This document shows, piece by piece, positions 23,242 through 34,189 of a stretch of DNA of 64,000 nt; the first letter of the stretch is position 1, and each line of letters starts with the position of its first letter. The notes under the pieces were generated by a model that saw nothing but the letters and a program-made list of their open reading frames with translations, did not search any database and was not told where the DNA came from. Source of the stretch: Anastrepha obliqua (taxonomy: Eukaryota; Arthropoda; Insecta; Diptera; Tephritidae); the NCBI RefSeq assembly GCF_027943255.1, contig NC_072894.1:127711601-127775600 (forward strand), read 5' to 3'. The position numbers were made by a program, and so were the translations under genes.

Positions 23242-24554
23242 CTGGGTGGCTGATGAAAGCCGCTACCAAAAAAAATTGAATAACTTTTTTTCTTTTTCAG
23301 TTATCTGTTCCATTTTTGTTTTAATTTGCAGATTGATCTTTAAAATTTATTAAAATGGATAACTGGGACACGCAAACAAGAATTTGGATAGTCCGCCGCT
23401 ATCACGCACTGGAGTCCGTAGTTTTGGTACAGAGAGAGTACAGGCGGATGTTTGGCGGCGATCCCCCGAGCAGATGGACCATAATGAGACTGGTGAATAA
23501 TTTTGCTGAGCAAGGAACAGTCGCAAGAAGGCCTTATCATCGAAACCCACCAGTTCGGACGGAGGAAACGATCGCTGCTGTAGCTGCAGCTATACAAAGC
23601 AATCCAAGGGTTTCAACCAGAAGCTTATCTGCTCAACTTGGTGTCAGCCGACAGTCTTTGCAAACAATAATGCACAAAGATTTAGACTTATTTCCCTACA
23701 AAATTCAAATGGTTAACAAACTGAATGCAGCAGACTTGCCGATTCGCTTGGAATTTTGCCAGAAGATCCTGCAAATGGTGGAAGAAGACCAAAACATGTT
23801 AAACTGCCTTTTCATATCTGATGAGGCCCATTTCGATTTAAACGGCAATGTGAACAAACAAAATTGTCGAATATGGAGTACTTCTAACCCACAGATACTC
23901 CACGAGACGGAATTGCATCCTCTTCGCGTGACAGTGTGGTGTGCGGTTTCTTCACGCTGTATTGTCGGGCTTTATTTTTTTGAAGAAAATGGTCACACCG
24001 TTACGGTTACTGGAGACCGTTATTTGAAAATGCTGAAAGAATTTTTCTATCCAGAACTACGCCGAAAGAGAATTCCTTTCAACTCTGTGTGGTTTCAACA
24101 AGATGGGGCAACGTCTCACATAGCCCAGACTGTTATGACAGAGTTGCGACGAAAATTTCCCAATAAACTGATTTCAAGAAACTCCGAATTTTCGTTGGCC
24201 CCCAAGGTCGCCTGACCTTACTGCACCTGACTTTTTCTTGTGGGGTTTATGTAAACAAGAAGTTTATAAAACAAAGCCAACAAATTTGGATGAACTAAAA
24301 CAATCCATTCGGGCAACAATTGCGGCTATTCCTGTCGCAACTCTCAAAGCAGCAATGAACAACTTTTTACTAAGATGCCGCACTTGTGTCAACGAGCATG
24401 GGGGGCATTTAAATTCAATTATTTTTAAAACTAGTTAACCTACATTTAATAAAATTTAATGACCTTCAACTTGAAAAAAAAATAAATGAATTCCATACAC
24501 TAAAAAAAAAGTTATTTGAGTTTCTTAATGTAGCAAAATTCATCAGCCACCCTG
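23242..24554 (+). mobile_element. Tc1/mariner-related transposon with TIRs and TA duplication (family A)
   Basis: The left end CTGGGTGGCTGATGAA...GCTAC and right end (reverse complement CAGGGTGGCTGATGAA...GCTAC) are inverted, each followed inward by an AATAACTTTTTTT stretch. TA flanks both sides (23240-23241 and 24555-24556). The 1313-bp element carries a nearly full transposase gene and inserted into a LINE 3' end. It is the most complete element of its kind in the window. Confidence 0.9.
23355..24438 (+). pseudogene. Transposase with DUF4817-like HTH and DDE domain, one frameshift
   Basis: The start at 23355 (MDNWDTQTRIW) opens an N-terminal helix-turn-helix of the DUF4817 type: IVRRYHALESVVLVQREYRRMF..PPSRWTIMRLVNNFAEQGTV, about residues 8-60. 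A second HTH region (about 75-115) includes RTEETIAAVAAAI and STRSLSAQLGVSRQSL. The DDE domain has SDEAHF (first Asp), CRIW, TVWC and WFQQDGATSH (second Asp). At about 24195-24215 a single-base frameshift moves the reading to RWPPRSPDLTAPDFFLWG (third acidic position), which continues to the stop at 24438. Without the shift the protein would be about 360 residues, the normal family length. It binds TIRs and catalyses cut-and-paste transposition in the nucleus. Confidence 0.88.
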
Positions 24555-24556
24555 TA

Positions 24557-24980
24557 TTTAGCTAGAAGTTCGACTCGAAGCTAGCGTGTATAAAGTAAAC
24601 AGGCAAAAAATTTAAGCTAATATATGTATATGTAAAAAAGTTTAGTCTACAGGAAATAAGCTTCCATTTAAGTGAAGTAATAACTGATTAAAATTTTTCT
24701 TTTTGGGTAAAGCTTGTCTGATTCACTCTTATTTTAACCATACACTTGTTCCCTGGAGCCACAACGAATTTCAGAAGTTGAGGAACGATGCGAAAAATCT
24801 CTCAGCTGATACTACTAAGCAAACTCTGAGATGACTTAGAAAAGTTTTCGCTACACGCAAAAAGAGTTTAAGAAACTAATTCACTCTGCTATTTGCTATT
24901 TTAAGGAACAATAAATTGGTTATTGAAAAGGACCAAACTACACACTTTGGTTCACTCAAGAGGTCTGATAAATAATTTCC
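24557..24980. other. No gene seen
   Basis: AT-rich flank. 24760-24980 might hold degraded LINE coding sequence upstream of the RNase H fragment, but no block aligns clearly. Confidence 0.35.
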
Positions 24981-24984
24981 GAAT

Positions 24985-25740
24985 ATATCGGGCTCATTAA
25001 CATTCTCTCCGATAGTCAAGCCGCGATCAAGATTCGGACGACGCCTTGGTGTAGAATGAAACTAGTAAACTCCTGTAAGCAGATCAAATATCTTGGGTGT
25101 GCAGGCAACATTTCTCTAATCTGGGTTCGAGGACATAGGAGCATAGAGGAAAATGAAATTGCTGTTGAGCTTGCCAGGAAGGGGACTGAATTAGCCTCAG
25201 AGGCCTCTTACCGGGGCATCGACATTCCCCTGCCAATTGTTAAAGGAGAACTGCACAAATTATTTCACAGTAAAGCCCTAAAAAGATGGAGCTCCCTTTC
25301 TTCATGTGCTACTTCGAAAACCCTTTGGCCCCAGTACAATATACGGAGGACTCAGAAAGTCCCTTGAACTCCTCGCCTTTCAATTTCCAAACTGGAAGCT
25401 GTGTTTACCGGTCACTGGACGATCGGCACATACACGGTAAAGCTAGGGTTACCATTTAATCCCCATTGCAGAAGCTGTGGGGCCTTTCAGAGAAGGAGAC
25501 TATTGGCACTTTCTCTGTAAATTTCCGGGTTTGGCAGCTAGACAATTAAGATCACTGCGTGCTCCTTTCTTCGACAGCCTGGGGTAGTGTGCCAACAAAA
25601 TCCCATGAATCTTCTCCATTATATCAACAGCTTTGGCTGGCTGTAGATATCTGCCTGTTGGAGGTCTCATATTGGTATCAAAACGGCGCTTTACTGCTAC
25701 TTGAGGTGTGCCAGACTGGCGCTTCAACCATTTCACCTAC
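24985..25740 (+). pseudogene. LINE ORF2: RNase H to C-terminus, degenerate
   Basis: Starts with ILSDSQAAIKI (RNase H aspartate motif DSQ). The open frame 25056-25367 follows, with LVNSCKQIKYLG...ISLIWVRGHRSIEENEIAVELARKGTELAS, containing the conserved WVRGH histidine and the ENE..ELAR block. Later frames read LRKSLELLAFQFPNWKL and FPGLAARQLRSLRAPFFDSL, the C-terminal zinc-region remnants. Several frameshifts. The clade looks I/Jockey-like from the RNase H. Reverse transcriptase is absent. Confidence 0.75.
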
Positions 25741-26126
25741 CTACCTACCTATATCGGGCTCAACGTTGCATGCTGACATGTTTTATTGCTCTTTCTTTAT
25801 TTTGTTAAATTATTAATAATCCAAGCGATTTTTATTAATCGTGCATGATGGTAATGCCAGCGAGATAATGATTAAAACATACATATAATGTTTAGCTTAT
25901 TAGATATTCTGTCGGCAAATTCAATTCTTACTTACATAATTCGAACGAGTCTTGAATAAAACAACCATGAAAAGGTTACTCGTTAAATTCTTTCGATGGT
26001 AACGGGTTGCTATAAGAAGCATTTTTAAATCTATAATTTCCAGTTCGGTCAAGAAAACGTTTCTGATTACTCTGAAAAAAGGAAAGTTTCGCTAAATTTG
26101 ATATATATATATATGTATGTATAAAT
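25741..26126. other. No gene seen
   Basis: Begins with an ACCT microsatellite (about 25735-25750), then AT-rich sequence ending in a TA run at 26100-26115 that is the tail of the next SINE. Confidence 0.4.
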
Positions 26127-26440
26127 ATAATTGGTGCGTTCACCCTTTTTGGGTGTTTGGCCGAGCTCCTCCTCCTATTTGTGGTGTGCGTCTTGATGTT
26201 GTTCCACAAATGGAGGGATCTACAGTTTTAAGCCGATTCCGAACGGCAGATATTTTTTATGAGGAGCTTTTTCATGGCAGAAATACACTCGGAGGTTTGC
26301 CATTGCCTGCCGAGGGGCGACCGCTATTAGAAAAATGTTTTTCTTAATTTTAATGTTTCACCGAGATTCGAACCTACGTTCTCTCTGCGAATTCCGAATG
26401 GTAGTCACGCACAACCCATTCGACTAAGGCGTCGTCAACT
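26127..26440 (-). repeat. SINE, near full length, minus strand
   Basis: On the minus strand: head with CGCCTTAGTCGAATGGGTTG, B box GTAGGTTCGAATCTCGG, body, and 3' end GGGTGAACGCACCAATTATATTT. The 3' TA tail is visible at 26100-26130 on the plus strand. Confidence 0.85.
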
Positions 26441-27600
26441 TCATTCATTCGATACTAGTGCTCTAGTGGCTGTACTTCATCTCTGCTTGTCTGACTTTTT
26501 TATGCTGGCGGACCTTTTTTTATAAGCTATCAGAGTTATGAATGCCACTTGGGGTATTGACGGTAACCAAACCAAAATCTGTGTTGTTCTCATTCCAAGA
26601 TGGTAAATTGTCTTATGGTAACACATTTGTAGGTGTCAAAAGCGTATGCAGGCAGTTTTGTATCTCAACGATCGAACTTAATGCAGAACGCAATCAAAAA
26701 AATTCACAATATATTACAACAATTAATGCAATAGTGGGCGAATGTTAACGGTTAATAAAGAGATTCGGGATCGTTAACGCACAAATCGCAGCCAACTTCC
26801 CGGTTGTCACACTGAATTCGGCCTAAGAAAATATAAAAAAATAAAAATGGAATGGAGAATTATTAATCCAATTGTCATGTAAAGTTTCTAATTTTTTGTT
26901 AAAACTGAACTTTAAAGCAGTGTTCGAAAACTGTGAACTCTGAATGCATAATACCTTTGTTTATATGTTAAATAAAGAAGAAAAACCTTACTATTGGTTT
27001 GAATAGCAGAGCAGCAACTTTCATTCAAATTTTAATACTTCGCGTACTCTTATCTCCTATTCAGAATTCACATTACACATGCCACTTATTTAGCTATTTC
27101 TGATTATGTATAACTTGTAGTACTCTTCTTTCAGATAAATTGGCCAAACCTCACAGTAAGCAAGCCATTCACACTGCGTGCACAAACACATTAACTACGC
27201 AAAAGTTGCATTAAACTAGTTTACAAAAAACGAAAACTTCTGCGGTTTATTTATACTTAAATAATTTCTCTATTTGATTATAGATGACTTTTGTTGCAAG
27301 GCCAAAAGCAATGAATGTGGGAAAGGAGATAAGCGAGATTGCTTTTCATTTTCATTCATTTCAAGATCAAATCAGATTCATTGAGACCAAATGCCTTTTG
27401 GAAATTTGTGAGTAACTGTAAAGAGTGATCGGATTGGAGGCAAGAATGATAGAAACAAGATTGCGCCCATCAGAGAGTGCGTGGCATCCATGATGGAAAG
27501 AATAATGAACGGTACCGTTATTTTGTTCTCAGCGGATTTGACAATGAGTTACGTCGTTTTAGCACCAGTATGGTCAATCTCGGAGTTTTAGTTCTTTCTT
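26441..27600. other. No gene seen
   Basis: Mixed AT-rich sequence; ORFs under 100 codons without domains. Confidence 0.35.
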
Positions 27601-27601
27601 C

Positions 27602-27604
27602 ATG

Positions 27605-27635
<31 letters not shown>

Positions 27636-27945
27636 ATTGGCGCATACACCCTTTTTGGGTGTTTGACCGAGCTCCTCCTCCTATTTGTGGTGTGCGTCTT
27701 GATGTTGTTCCACAAATGGAGGGACCTACAGTTTCAAGCCGACTCCGAACGGCAGATATTTTTATGAGGAGCTTTTTCATGGCAGAAATACACTCGGAGG
27801 TTTGCCATTGCCTGCCGAGAAGCGACCGCTATTAGAAAAATGTTTTTCTTCATTTTGCTGTTTCATCGAGATTCGAACCTACGTTCTCTCTGTGAATTCC
27901 GTATAGTAGTCACGCACCAACCCATTCGGCTACGGCGGCCGCCAA
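27602..27945 (-). repeat. SINE, full length with (TA)n tail, minus strand
   Basis: Minus-strand head GGCGGCCGCCGTAGCCGAATG ends at 27945. The B box, the body and the 3' end GGGTGTATGCGCCAATTATA are followed by an uninterrupted TA run at 27605-27632. Little diverged, so probably young. No clean target duplication was found because the tail is simple sequence. Confidence 0.88.
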
Positions 27946-27989
27946 ACATTCATGACATATACAGGGTGGGCCAAATAAGACCTACAAAT

Positions 27990-29170
27990 GTCCATACTAA
28001 GGTCCATAGTTTGCCTAGTAGTATGCGCAGTTGCTCCATCTTGTTGAAACCACAAATTGGGATACTGCTCCGCCATTGGCCGCAAAAAGTTTTCAATCAA
28101 TGTTCTGTAAGAAGCTCCTGAAATCGATTCCGGCGTTTCGTCCTCATTTGCGAAGAAATATGGAACGATAACTCTAGTGGCCATAACACCGCACCAAAAG
28201 TACATTTGGATGGGTGCAACTGATGTTGATGTGTTGCCCTTGGATTTTCAAAGCCCCACAATCTACAGTTTTGTTTGTTGAGATAGCCATTTAAATGGAA
28301 ATGTGATTCATCCGACATATGCCGATATTTACGCTGCGTTAAAACAATTGATCGTTGACAAGAATAGAAAAACTCAATAATTTTAACGCGTTGCACAGTG
28401 AGGCCGATTCCCAAAAAGCTGGCCAAAAGTCGAAAAAAAAGTTTCTAGATAGAGTTTTTTTGTCTTTGGGTTGGCTACAGTAATGCCTTGAGTAGTGAAA
28501 ACCGTTCATAGCAACGTCCTGTACCCTAAGTATCCTCTGTATTTTCAGTCGCAACGTGGCCTTCGTTTGAGCATCGTATTACTGTCGATGAATAGTGAAA
28601 GTTGTACACATTTGAAAGATTTTGTAATGGAGTAAATTGAACAAAACCAAATGGAATCATCTTCGGAAGGTTAGTAAAATACGAGAAATCTTTAGTACAT
28701 ATCAATACATCGACACAAAATTTTTAGCTGCAGCAATACGTAGATACATTTTTTGCAATTTTTTTTATAAAATTTGAGTTTTCAAACTATATAACTGTAT
28801 AGTAATACAACGCCGTCATATGCTGCTTTGAAACCTATTAAAGGTTACTCAAAAAAGTAATGGTTACTGAATAAAACAAGATTCAGCTGCTACCACTACC
28901 TTGCGACCCCGAAAACATATAAATTTACATGCATCTTGATTATGTTCTAGAATATACGCTATTTCACGTGAGGGGGTGGCCAATAGGGGTGGAAGAGGGG
29001 GGATTTTCAAAATTTTAAGATCAGATTCGTAATCAGCGACCCCGACAACCCCCGAGTAAGAAATTTTGAATCAATTACTTAATTTTTTGAGTTTTGGCCA
29101 GCTTTTCGGGAATCGGCCGCACTGTGCGTTGCGTTGTATTATAGCGTTCCGTAATAAATTTCCAACAATT
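27990..29170 (-). pseudogene. DUF4817-type transposase, internally deleted and split by a MITE
   Basis: Reading the minus strand, ERYNTTQR upstream of the MITE joins VKIIEFFYSCQRSIVLTQRKYR downstream, giving the first helix-turn-helix. The presumed start codon reads ACG. The protein then jumps directly to HMSDESHFHLNGYLNKQNCRLW, which contains the first catalytic Asp, skipping the second HTH. After a frameshift come WCGVMATRVIVPYFF, ASYRTLIENFLRP and WFQQDGATAHTTRQTMDL (second Asp). The region with the third acidic residue is missing before the TIR. Not functional. Confidence 0.85.
28395..29125. mobile_element. 731-bp MITE with TIRs and 7-bp target duplication
   Basis: The left end ACAGTGAGGCCGATTCCC continues AAAAAGCTGGCCAAAA. 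The reverse complement of the right end is ACAGTGCGGCCGATTCCC followed by GAAAAGCTGGCCAAAA, about 33 matching bases with two differences. GCGTTGC flanks both sides (28388-28394 and 29126-29132). Removing the element with one GCGTTGC restores the transposase reading frame TTQRVKIIEFF across the site, which confirms the boundaries. No transposase is encoded. A 7-bp duplication is unusual, and the superfamily is not assigned. Confidence 0.88.
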
Positions 29171-29269
29171 CAACTATAACCTAGAAAAAGTGAAAAATAA
29201 ATATATAAAAAAATAAAAAAAAGTTAGTTGTGCTTAACATTAGTAGGGCTTATTTGGCCCACCCTGTAG

Positions 29270-29868
29270 AATATTCTTATTAAAATGTAAAGTTTACAAT
29301 TTTGTAAAATTAACATTTTTTAAAGATTAGTTCTATAATTCACTCAGTTTTATTTAGCTTCACTTTTTTTTAACATCTCGTCACATTGCCTGCGATTGCA
29401 GTTTTTGTTGGTGTTCTTCTGCTTTCATCAATCAAATCTCTCTCTCTCTCGCTGCTGCAGTGTTGCCTAGCTTTGGATATAAAAACGCACTAACATACCC
29501 ATTTAAAGAAAATAAAACACCAAATTTTTATTGAATTACTTAAAGAAATTTGTATGCGTGACAAATTGCCTTTAAAATGTGTGTTTTTTTAAATAAATGT
29601 GTTATAGTTATGTACAATTTAGTTTATGAGTTTTTTGTTAAGAGAACGACTTTTTTTGCTATATTTGAGGTTATGTAACAAGATAACATACTCTTTTTGT
29701 AAAAATGTCGTTATGGTTTCTTTAGTATTTTCTGGTATTTTGTTACTTATTTTAACTATGAATACACCCCTATGTCCCACTAAGGATTTAGGACCGTAAA
29801 AACGATTACACCTCTTCGCATTCAGTAAATTCAAACACTTTTTAAAACGTGTAAAAATATTTTCAATG
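29270..29868. other. No gene seen
   Basis: AT-rich, with a TCTCTCTCTCTC run near 29440-29452. Confidence 0.4.
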
Positions 29869-29872
29869 TTAA

Positions 29873-30451
29873 CACATTGACTGCCAAGGCATTTTCAGCA
29901 AATAAGATGCTCTGGGGCCACAGCATTTTTTTTTTAATATAAATCTCATCAGAGACGTCAAAATTGGAATTTAGGGTAGTGCTGGTAATATTTTCTGCTT
30001 AGAAACAGGCAGTTTTTAACTAATTAGTGTGTCACACACATATGTTCGACGTGGCGCCTACCGACTTTTTTTAACTCAGGGCCATGGCGGACATATATGC
30101 ACTACAAAAACATTGGGATCACCACAAACAAGTTTAATGGGTTCATTTGTATAACTACTTTGTAAAAATAATATGTAAAAATTTTTTTGTTACTGCAATA
30201 AAATGAATTTAATTTTTTTTTTCAAAACCAATTTTTTCCAATTGTTTTTTGAGCTGCGCCGAAGCCACTATAACAGAAATTTCATGGGAAGCCATATATT
30301 TTATTATTGCAATAAAATCATATTTATCGTCAATCGTTGCTGTGTGACATGGCGAGAGAGAATAATAGTCGTGTCGGACATATGTGTCCGACGTGGCGTA
30401 AACCGCATAGTACAGTGTCACACATATATGGCCGACGTGGCAGTCAATGTG
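29873..30451. mobile_element. piggyBac-like MITE, TTAA target
   Basis: TTAA at 29869-29872 and 30452-30455. Left end CACATTGACTGCCAAGGC; reverse complement of the right end CACATTGACTGCCACGTCGG. A motif GTGTCACACACATATGTTCG / GTGTCGGACATATGTGTCCG / GTGTCACACATATATGGCCG ending GACGTGGC appears three times (near 30030, 30372 and 30415). ORFs inside (96 codons at 30203) have no domain. Confidence 0.8.
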
Positions 30452-30455
30452 TTAA

Positions 30456-30837
30456 GAAGAGTTGAGAGAGGGGCATTTAATATTCTTGCATAACCTTAAA
30501 AGGAGTCAAAAATTAAATTTACACTCTCAAAATATCAAATTTTATAAAAACCAAAAAAATTTCAATAACACTAAAATCTTCTCAGAGTGACCTTTTTTAA
30601 CATTCTTTTGTTTAATAATAAAGTTTTTGAATTGAAACTTCTTAGGCGTCGATGGACGAGCGAGAATGGAGAGTAAAATTTCAAGGCCATGCAACGTTTT
30701 CGTTCCACGAGAGAGAAAAAGGATATAACGTAGAGGAAAAGGAGAGAGAGCTATACCTTATACATATATATCTTAGATACACTTTAGGCTATTTTTCCTG
30801 AATTTTTCCTTGTGGTTGCAAATTTCTATAATACTAT
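30456..30837. other. No gene seen
   Basis: Purine-rich GAGAGAGAAAAAGG stretch near 30705-30750; nothing else recognised. Confidence 0.35.
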
Positions 30838-31010
30838 GAGCCCTACTTTTTGGCGCTTGCTTGTTGGTGCAAACTTGTAGGAAATATATTTTTGGTGCCT
30901 ACTTTTTGGCGTTATATTTCCTTGGTGCCTACTGTTTTGAGACATTTTTTGGTCCCAAGTTTTTTGACGTTTTTTTTTTTGTGCCTACTTTTTGGCGCTT
31001 ATTTCCGATT
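30838..31010 (+). repeat. Degenerate tandem repeat of TTGGTGCCTACTTTTTGGCG
   Basis: The phrase GGTGCCTACTTTTTGGCG or a close variant recurs at least five times with variable spacing (30840-30860, 30890-30912, 30925-30945, 30950-30970, 30980-31001). The long ORF through it (30850-31365) is low-complexity translation and is not taken as a gene. Confidence 0.6.
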
Positions 31011-31029
31011 CCTGGTTAGTGCTTGTTCA

Positions 31030-31750
31030 TACTATAAAGTGCGATCCATTCCACCGTCGGATTTATTGGTATTGCCTTGTGGTGATTTGTGTTGCTGCGT
31101 TCCTGGAATCGCTGCGTTTGTGCGGGTGATAAACGCTCGGAGTAGTGCGCGTTGTTGCCACGGTTTGTGTCCGGCGTTTACCTACACCGGTCGACCCTTC
31201 TCCGTTTTTTGTATATTTTGTCTATTTGTATTCTCTGCAAATATTGTGAATTTATTTAGATATATATTCTTTCTCTCTCTCTCTGTCTCCCTCATTCGCT
31301 CTCGGGTCTCTCCCTCTTTCTTTGGCTGGTTATGTGTACTACGCTACACGCACTTTTTGTTTTAACTTATAGTTTCGGTAGCTTTAAATTAAAAATAAGA
31401 AACAAACACCAACTTAAAAATTTTCGCATTTTGATATATAAAAAAGTACTAAATTTATTTTACATTTTACTTAGAATATTCTATATGTCACGAAGAAAGG
31501 ACTAAAACTCCGAGACTAAATAACAAAAAAAAAAACAAATGCTAAATCAAGTTACGGAAATGGTAATCTGGGCATACTAGTCATCAATTGTGCTGATATG
31601 ACGTTAATCTTTGTCAAATTGGCTGAGATCAAAGCAGCGGTACGACGATAGGTGAAATCGTATTATTCTTTCCATCACGAATTGGAGGTACTTTTCCCAA
31701 TAGCGTTTTTTTTTGAGAGATTGCGCGAGACTACTATTAAATAAATACAT
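31030..31750. other. Possible LINE 5' UTR-like segment, otherwise empty
   Basis: CTACACCGGTCGACCCTTCTC at about 31180 resembles CCGCACCGGTCGACCGTTCTC at about 59836 in the R1-like LINE 5' region. This segment may therefore come from a related element's 5' UTR; the remaining similarity is weak. 31380-31690 shows nothing. Confidence 0.35.
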
Positions 31751-32090
31751 AATTAATTGACGTTTCATCATGAAAAGTCTTACGCCTTAATAACGTTTAC
31801 AAATTGTGCAATTATATTACCAAAATCGAAGTTCTGTAAAAGTGTTCATCGCGCGCTCGGGCCAACTTATGGTGTTCAGCGATAAGGCCCATTTTTGGCT
31901 TAATGGCTACGTCAATAAGCAAAATTGTCGTATTTGGGCTGACGAGCAACCCGAAGCCATTCAAGATCAGCCAATACATCCACTGGAAATAACCGTTTCG
32001 TGCGGTCTAAGGGCTGGAGAAATCATCGGCCCATATTTCTTCAAAGACGAGTCTGGCGCCAGTATAACAATGAAGGGAACAAAAACACAT
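31703..32090 (+). pseudogene. DUF4817-type transposase fragment, internally deleted
   Basis: QIVQLYYQNRSSVK (first HTH) near 31800 is followed, after loss of the second HTH, by VFSDKAHFWLNGYVNKQNCRIWADEQPEAIQ, ITVSCGLRAGEIIGPYFFKDESGASITMKG. The first catalytic Asp is kept but the Glu after it is Lys (SDKAHF), and TVWC reads TVSC. The copy ends before the second Asp, where mariner sequence takes over. A left end similar to the 51787 element (TAGCGTTTTT...GCGCGAGA) lies at about 31701. Confidence 0.75.
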
Positions 32091-32094
32091 TCGA

Positions 32095-32635
32095 TTGCGA
32101 CTTTCTCAGCAACATTTAGAGCTTTTTCGAAGGAATAAAGTGGATTTTGTGCACCGATTCATCACTATGGATGAGACTTGAGTCTATCACCAAGATCCTA
32201 AATCAAAACAGGAGGCTACAAAGTGGTGTGAATCCGGCTCTTGGGCCTCGAAACATGGTTCGTGTCCAGAAATCGGCCACGAAGGTGTTAGCATGGGATG
32301 CCAAAGGAATTTTGTTTGTGGATTACTTGCAAACTGGTAAAACAATAAATTCTGAATATTATTGTAGCCAGCTGAAGGAAAAAATTTGTGAAAGAGACCC
32401 AGTTCGCAAACGAAAAAAATATTTTTCATGAGGGCAATGCACCGCGTCACAAGAGCATCTCGACAATGGCTAAAAGGCATGAATTAAAATTCGAATTGTT
32501 GAAGCATCTACCGTATTTGGCTCTTAGCGACTTCATAAATTGGAATCTCGTTGAAACAAGGGTGTAATGTTCAGGAAGACACTGCTAAATAATAAAGTGT
32601 ATTTCAAACCAAAAATTGCGTTTTTCTTATCGAAC
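32095..32635 (+). pseudogene. mariner transposase, degenerate
   Basis: The frame near 32095 reads QQHLELFRRNKVDFVHRFITMDET-stop-VYHQDPKSKQEATKW, with the first catalytic Asp in MDET. Then VLAWDAKGILFVDYLQTGKTINSEYYCSQLKEKI follows in another frame, and HEGNAPRHKSISTMAKRHELKFELLKHLPYLALSDF, where HDNAPVH and PPYSPDLAPSDF are expected. The second Asp is Glu (HEGNAP). The tail AATAAAGTGTATTTCAAACC resembles the 3' UTR of the 14.3-kb mariner fragment. The N-terminal DNA-binding domain is absent. Confidence 0.8.
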
Positions 32636-32639
32636 CGCA

Positions 32640-33441
32640 AAACTTATGAGCAATCTTACGTTAGTTAGCACTCAAATACATACAATTATAAACTTTTCTT
32701 AAAAAGGTTTTTAACAATTTAAATTTTAAGTAATAATAATAATTATTATTTATTTAAGTGATTTATTTAATTTCGTGGAAGAAAATAATTTAAATGTAAT
32801 TGGCTTACCAGTGTTGCCGCTACTAGTATCCTGTGAGTTGTTGTATTTGTTTAGGGGGTGCAGGAGACAGGTGACTAAAGTAGTGCATGTAAAAGTTTTG
32901 TAGGGTTTATTTTTTGGTGTTATTTTTTAGCTTTATCAAAAATTAGTAATCTGTTCACATTTTAAAACTTCCAAGGCCCTTTCAACAAAGTTACATTATT
33001 TGTATGTACGTGTGCGTGCACACCCGTATAAGGAGTGTCAACAAGGAAACTGTTTGCAATTTTGTAAAATATGAAATCAACGCATCCTTGTATACCTACA
33101 ACCTAGCGCATTTAAAAAAACTAAGCTTACATAAAGTGACATCACACTGGTGCTGGTGTGCGTATGAATTAGCAAAAAGAATGATTATAAAATATATTAA
33201 ACTTGTTGATATGAACATGTGGGATTCATATTAATGAGTAGAAAAAAATGTATATTATAAAAAATTAAATAAAAATTAACAGGCTTCTTATTAAAAGTCA
33301 TCTATAGGCTTTATAAAATTTAAGTAATATTTAATTGTTAGAACAAATCAAGACTTACATTGAAATCGGAAAAGCCCGGCCGTTGCACAATTTGTATGCA
33401 ATTTCTTATCATCAACGATAGCATCTGAGATTGACCCATAC
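32640..33441. other. No gene seen
   Basis: AT-rich; nothing recognised. Confidence 0.4.
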
Positions 33442-33539
33442 CTACCCATTAGGAGAGGGATTATTTTCGAATAATATTCGAATAAACATTATTCGAATAA
33501 AACGAATAATACTATTCGTTTCAAATAATTCGAATAGTT

Positions 33540-33655
33540 CATTATTCGAAGACCTTACTATTCGAATACCTCACTATTCGAATACCTTACTATTCGAATA
33601 CCTCACTATTTGAATACTTTACTATTCGAATACCTCACTATTCGAATACCTTCTT
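33540..33655. repeat. Left array of 16-bp palindromic units
   Basis: About six to seven units of TATTCGAATACCTYAC, each with the 10-bp palindrome TATTCGAATA. YAC alternates between CTTAC and CTCAC, suggesting spread by two-unit steps. It is part of the hAT element and may hold transposase binding sites. Confidence 0.85.
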
Positions 33656-33854
33656 CTGAATCATCTATAGCACGGCTGCTCGAAGGTTCCGGTTGATTAT
33701 CAACTCCATAACTGAGTTTATGCTTAAAGTTATAATGGTTCCATAAACAAGTGGTGGATCCCATACGTTTCAGCATATCACCACAATAATTGCAGGAGGC
33801 CTCACCGGTATTTTCCACGATTGTAAAATGTTGCCAAACTTTGCTTCTGGGCAT
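33606..33854 (-). CDS. BED zinc finger N-terminus of a hAT transposase
   Basis: From the ATG at 33854 the protein reads MPRSKVWQHFTIVENTGEASCNYCGDMLKRMGSTTCLWNHYNFKH. This matches the BED finger: W..F at residues 7-10, C..C at about 21-24, and H....H at about 40-45. A Ser-rich stretch follows, and the frame then runs into the subterminal array (RIVRYSNSKVFK). In hAT proteins this finger binds the element's ends. The 82-codon frame is the first part of a transposase whose remainder has been deleted. It is read toward the left end of the element. Confidence 0.75.
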   Translation of the reverse strand: MPRSKVWQHFTIVENTGEASCNYCGDMLKRMGSTTCLWNHYNFKHKLSYGVDNQPEPSSSRAIDDSEEGIRIVRYSNSKVFK

Positions 33855-34189
33855 TATTATTATTTTTTTTTATTTATCTTGATTGATGATACTTGATGAA
33901 CGTTCTTGCTTGAGGTTCGTGATTGTTAATGAGTGATCTAAGCGCGGGATTTAAAGAAATACAAAGGAAATATGTATCATAAGCGATCGAAATTCCCCCA
34001 ACTAAACTCAACCCAAAGAAAAGTTTGCCTGAAATGTCCATCTATATATTTCTCATCGCCAGTTGCCTAAGCGTATGCATGGTCGTAGGACTGTCTGCAC
34101 TCGTTTATCGGGCTTAGGTCAGTCAGTAGCAGGTAGAGTATATGAGTATATGTATGTGCATATAATAGTACTGCGAAAAGCAAAAAACC

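Larger units (their letters stand above)
27962..29266 (-). mobile_element. Family A-type transposon with TIRs, TA duplication and a nested MITE
   Basis: The left end CAGGGTGGGCCAAATAAG(A)CCTAC is mirrored by the right end (CAGGGTGGGCCAAATAAGCC on the other strand). TA flanks at 27960-27961 and 29267-29268. The transposase is on the minus strand. Removing the MITE at 28395-29125 leaves about 0.57 kb, so the element is also internally deleted. Confidence 0.9.

Noticed and set aside
30850..31365. 171-codon hydrophobic ORF that could suggest a membrane protein
   Set aside because: Translation of a T-rich tandem repeat and UTR-like sequence; no conserved motif.
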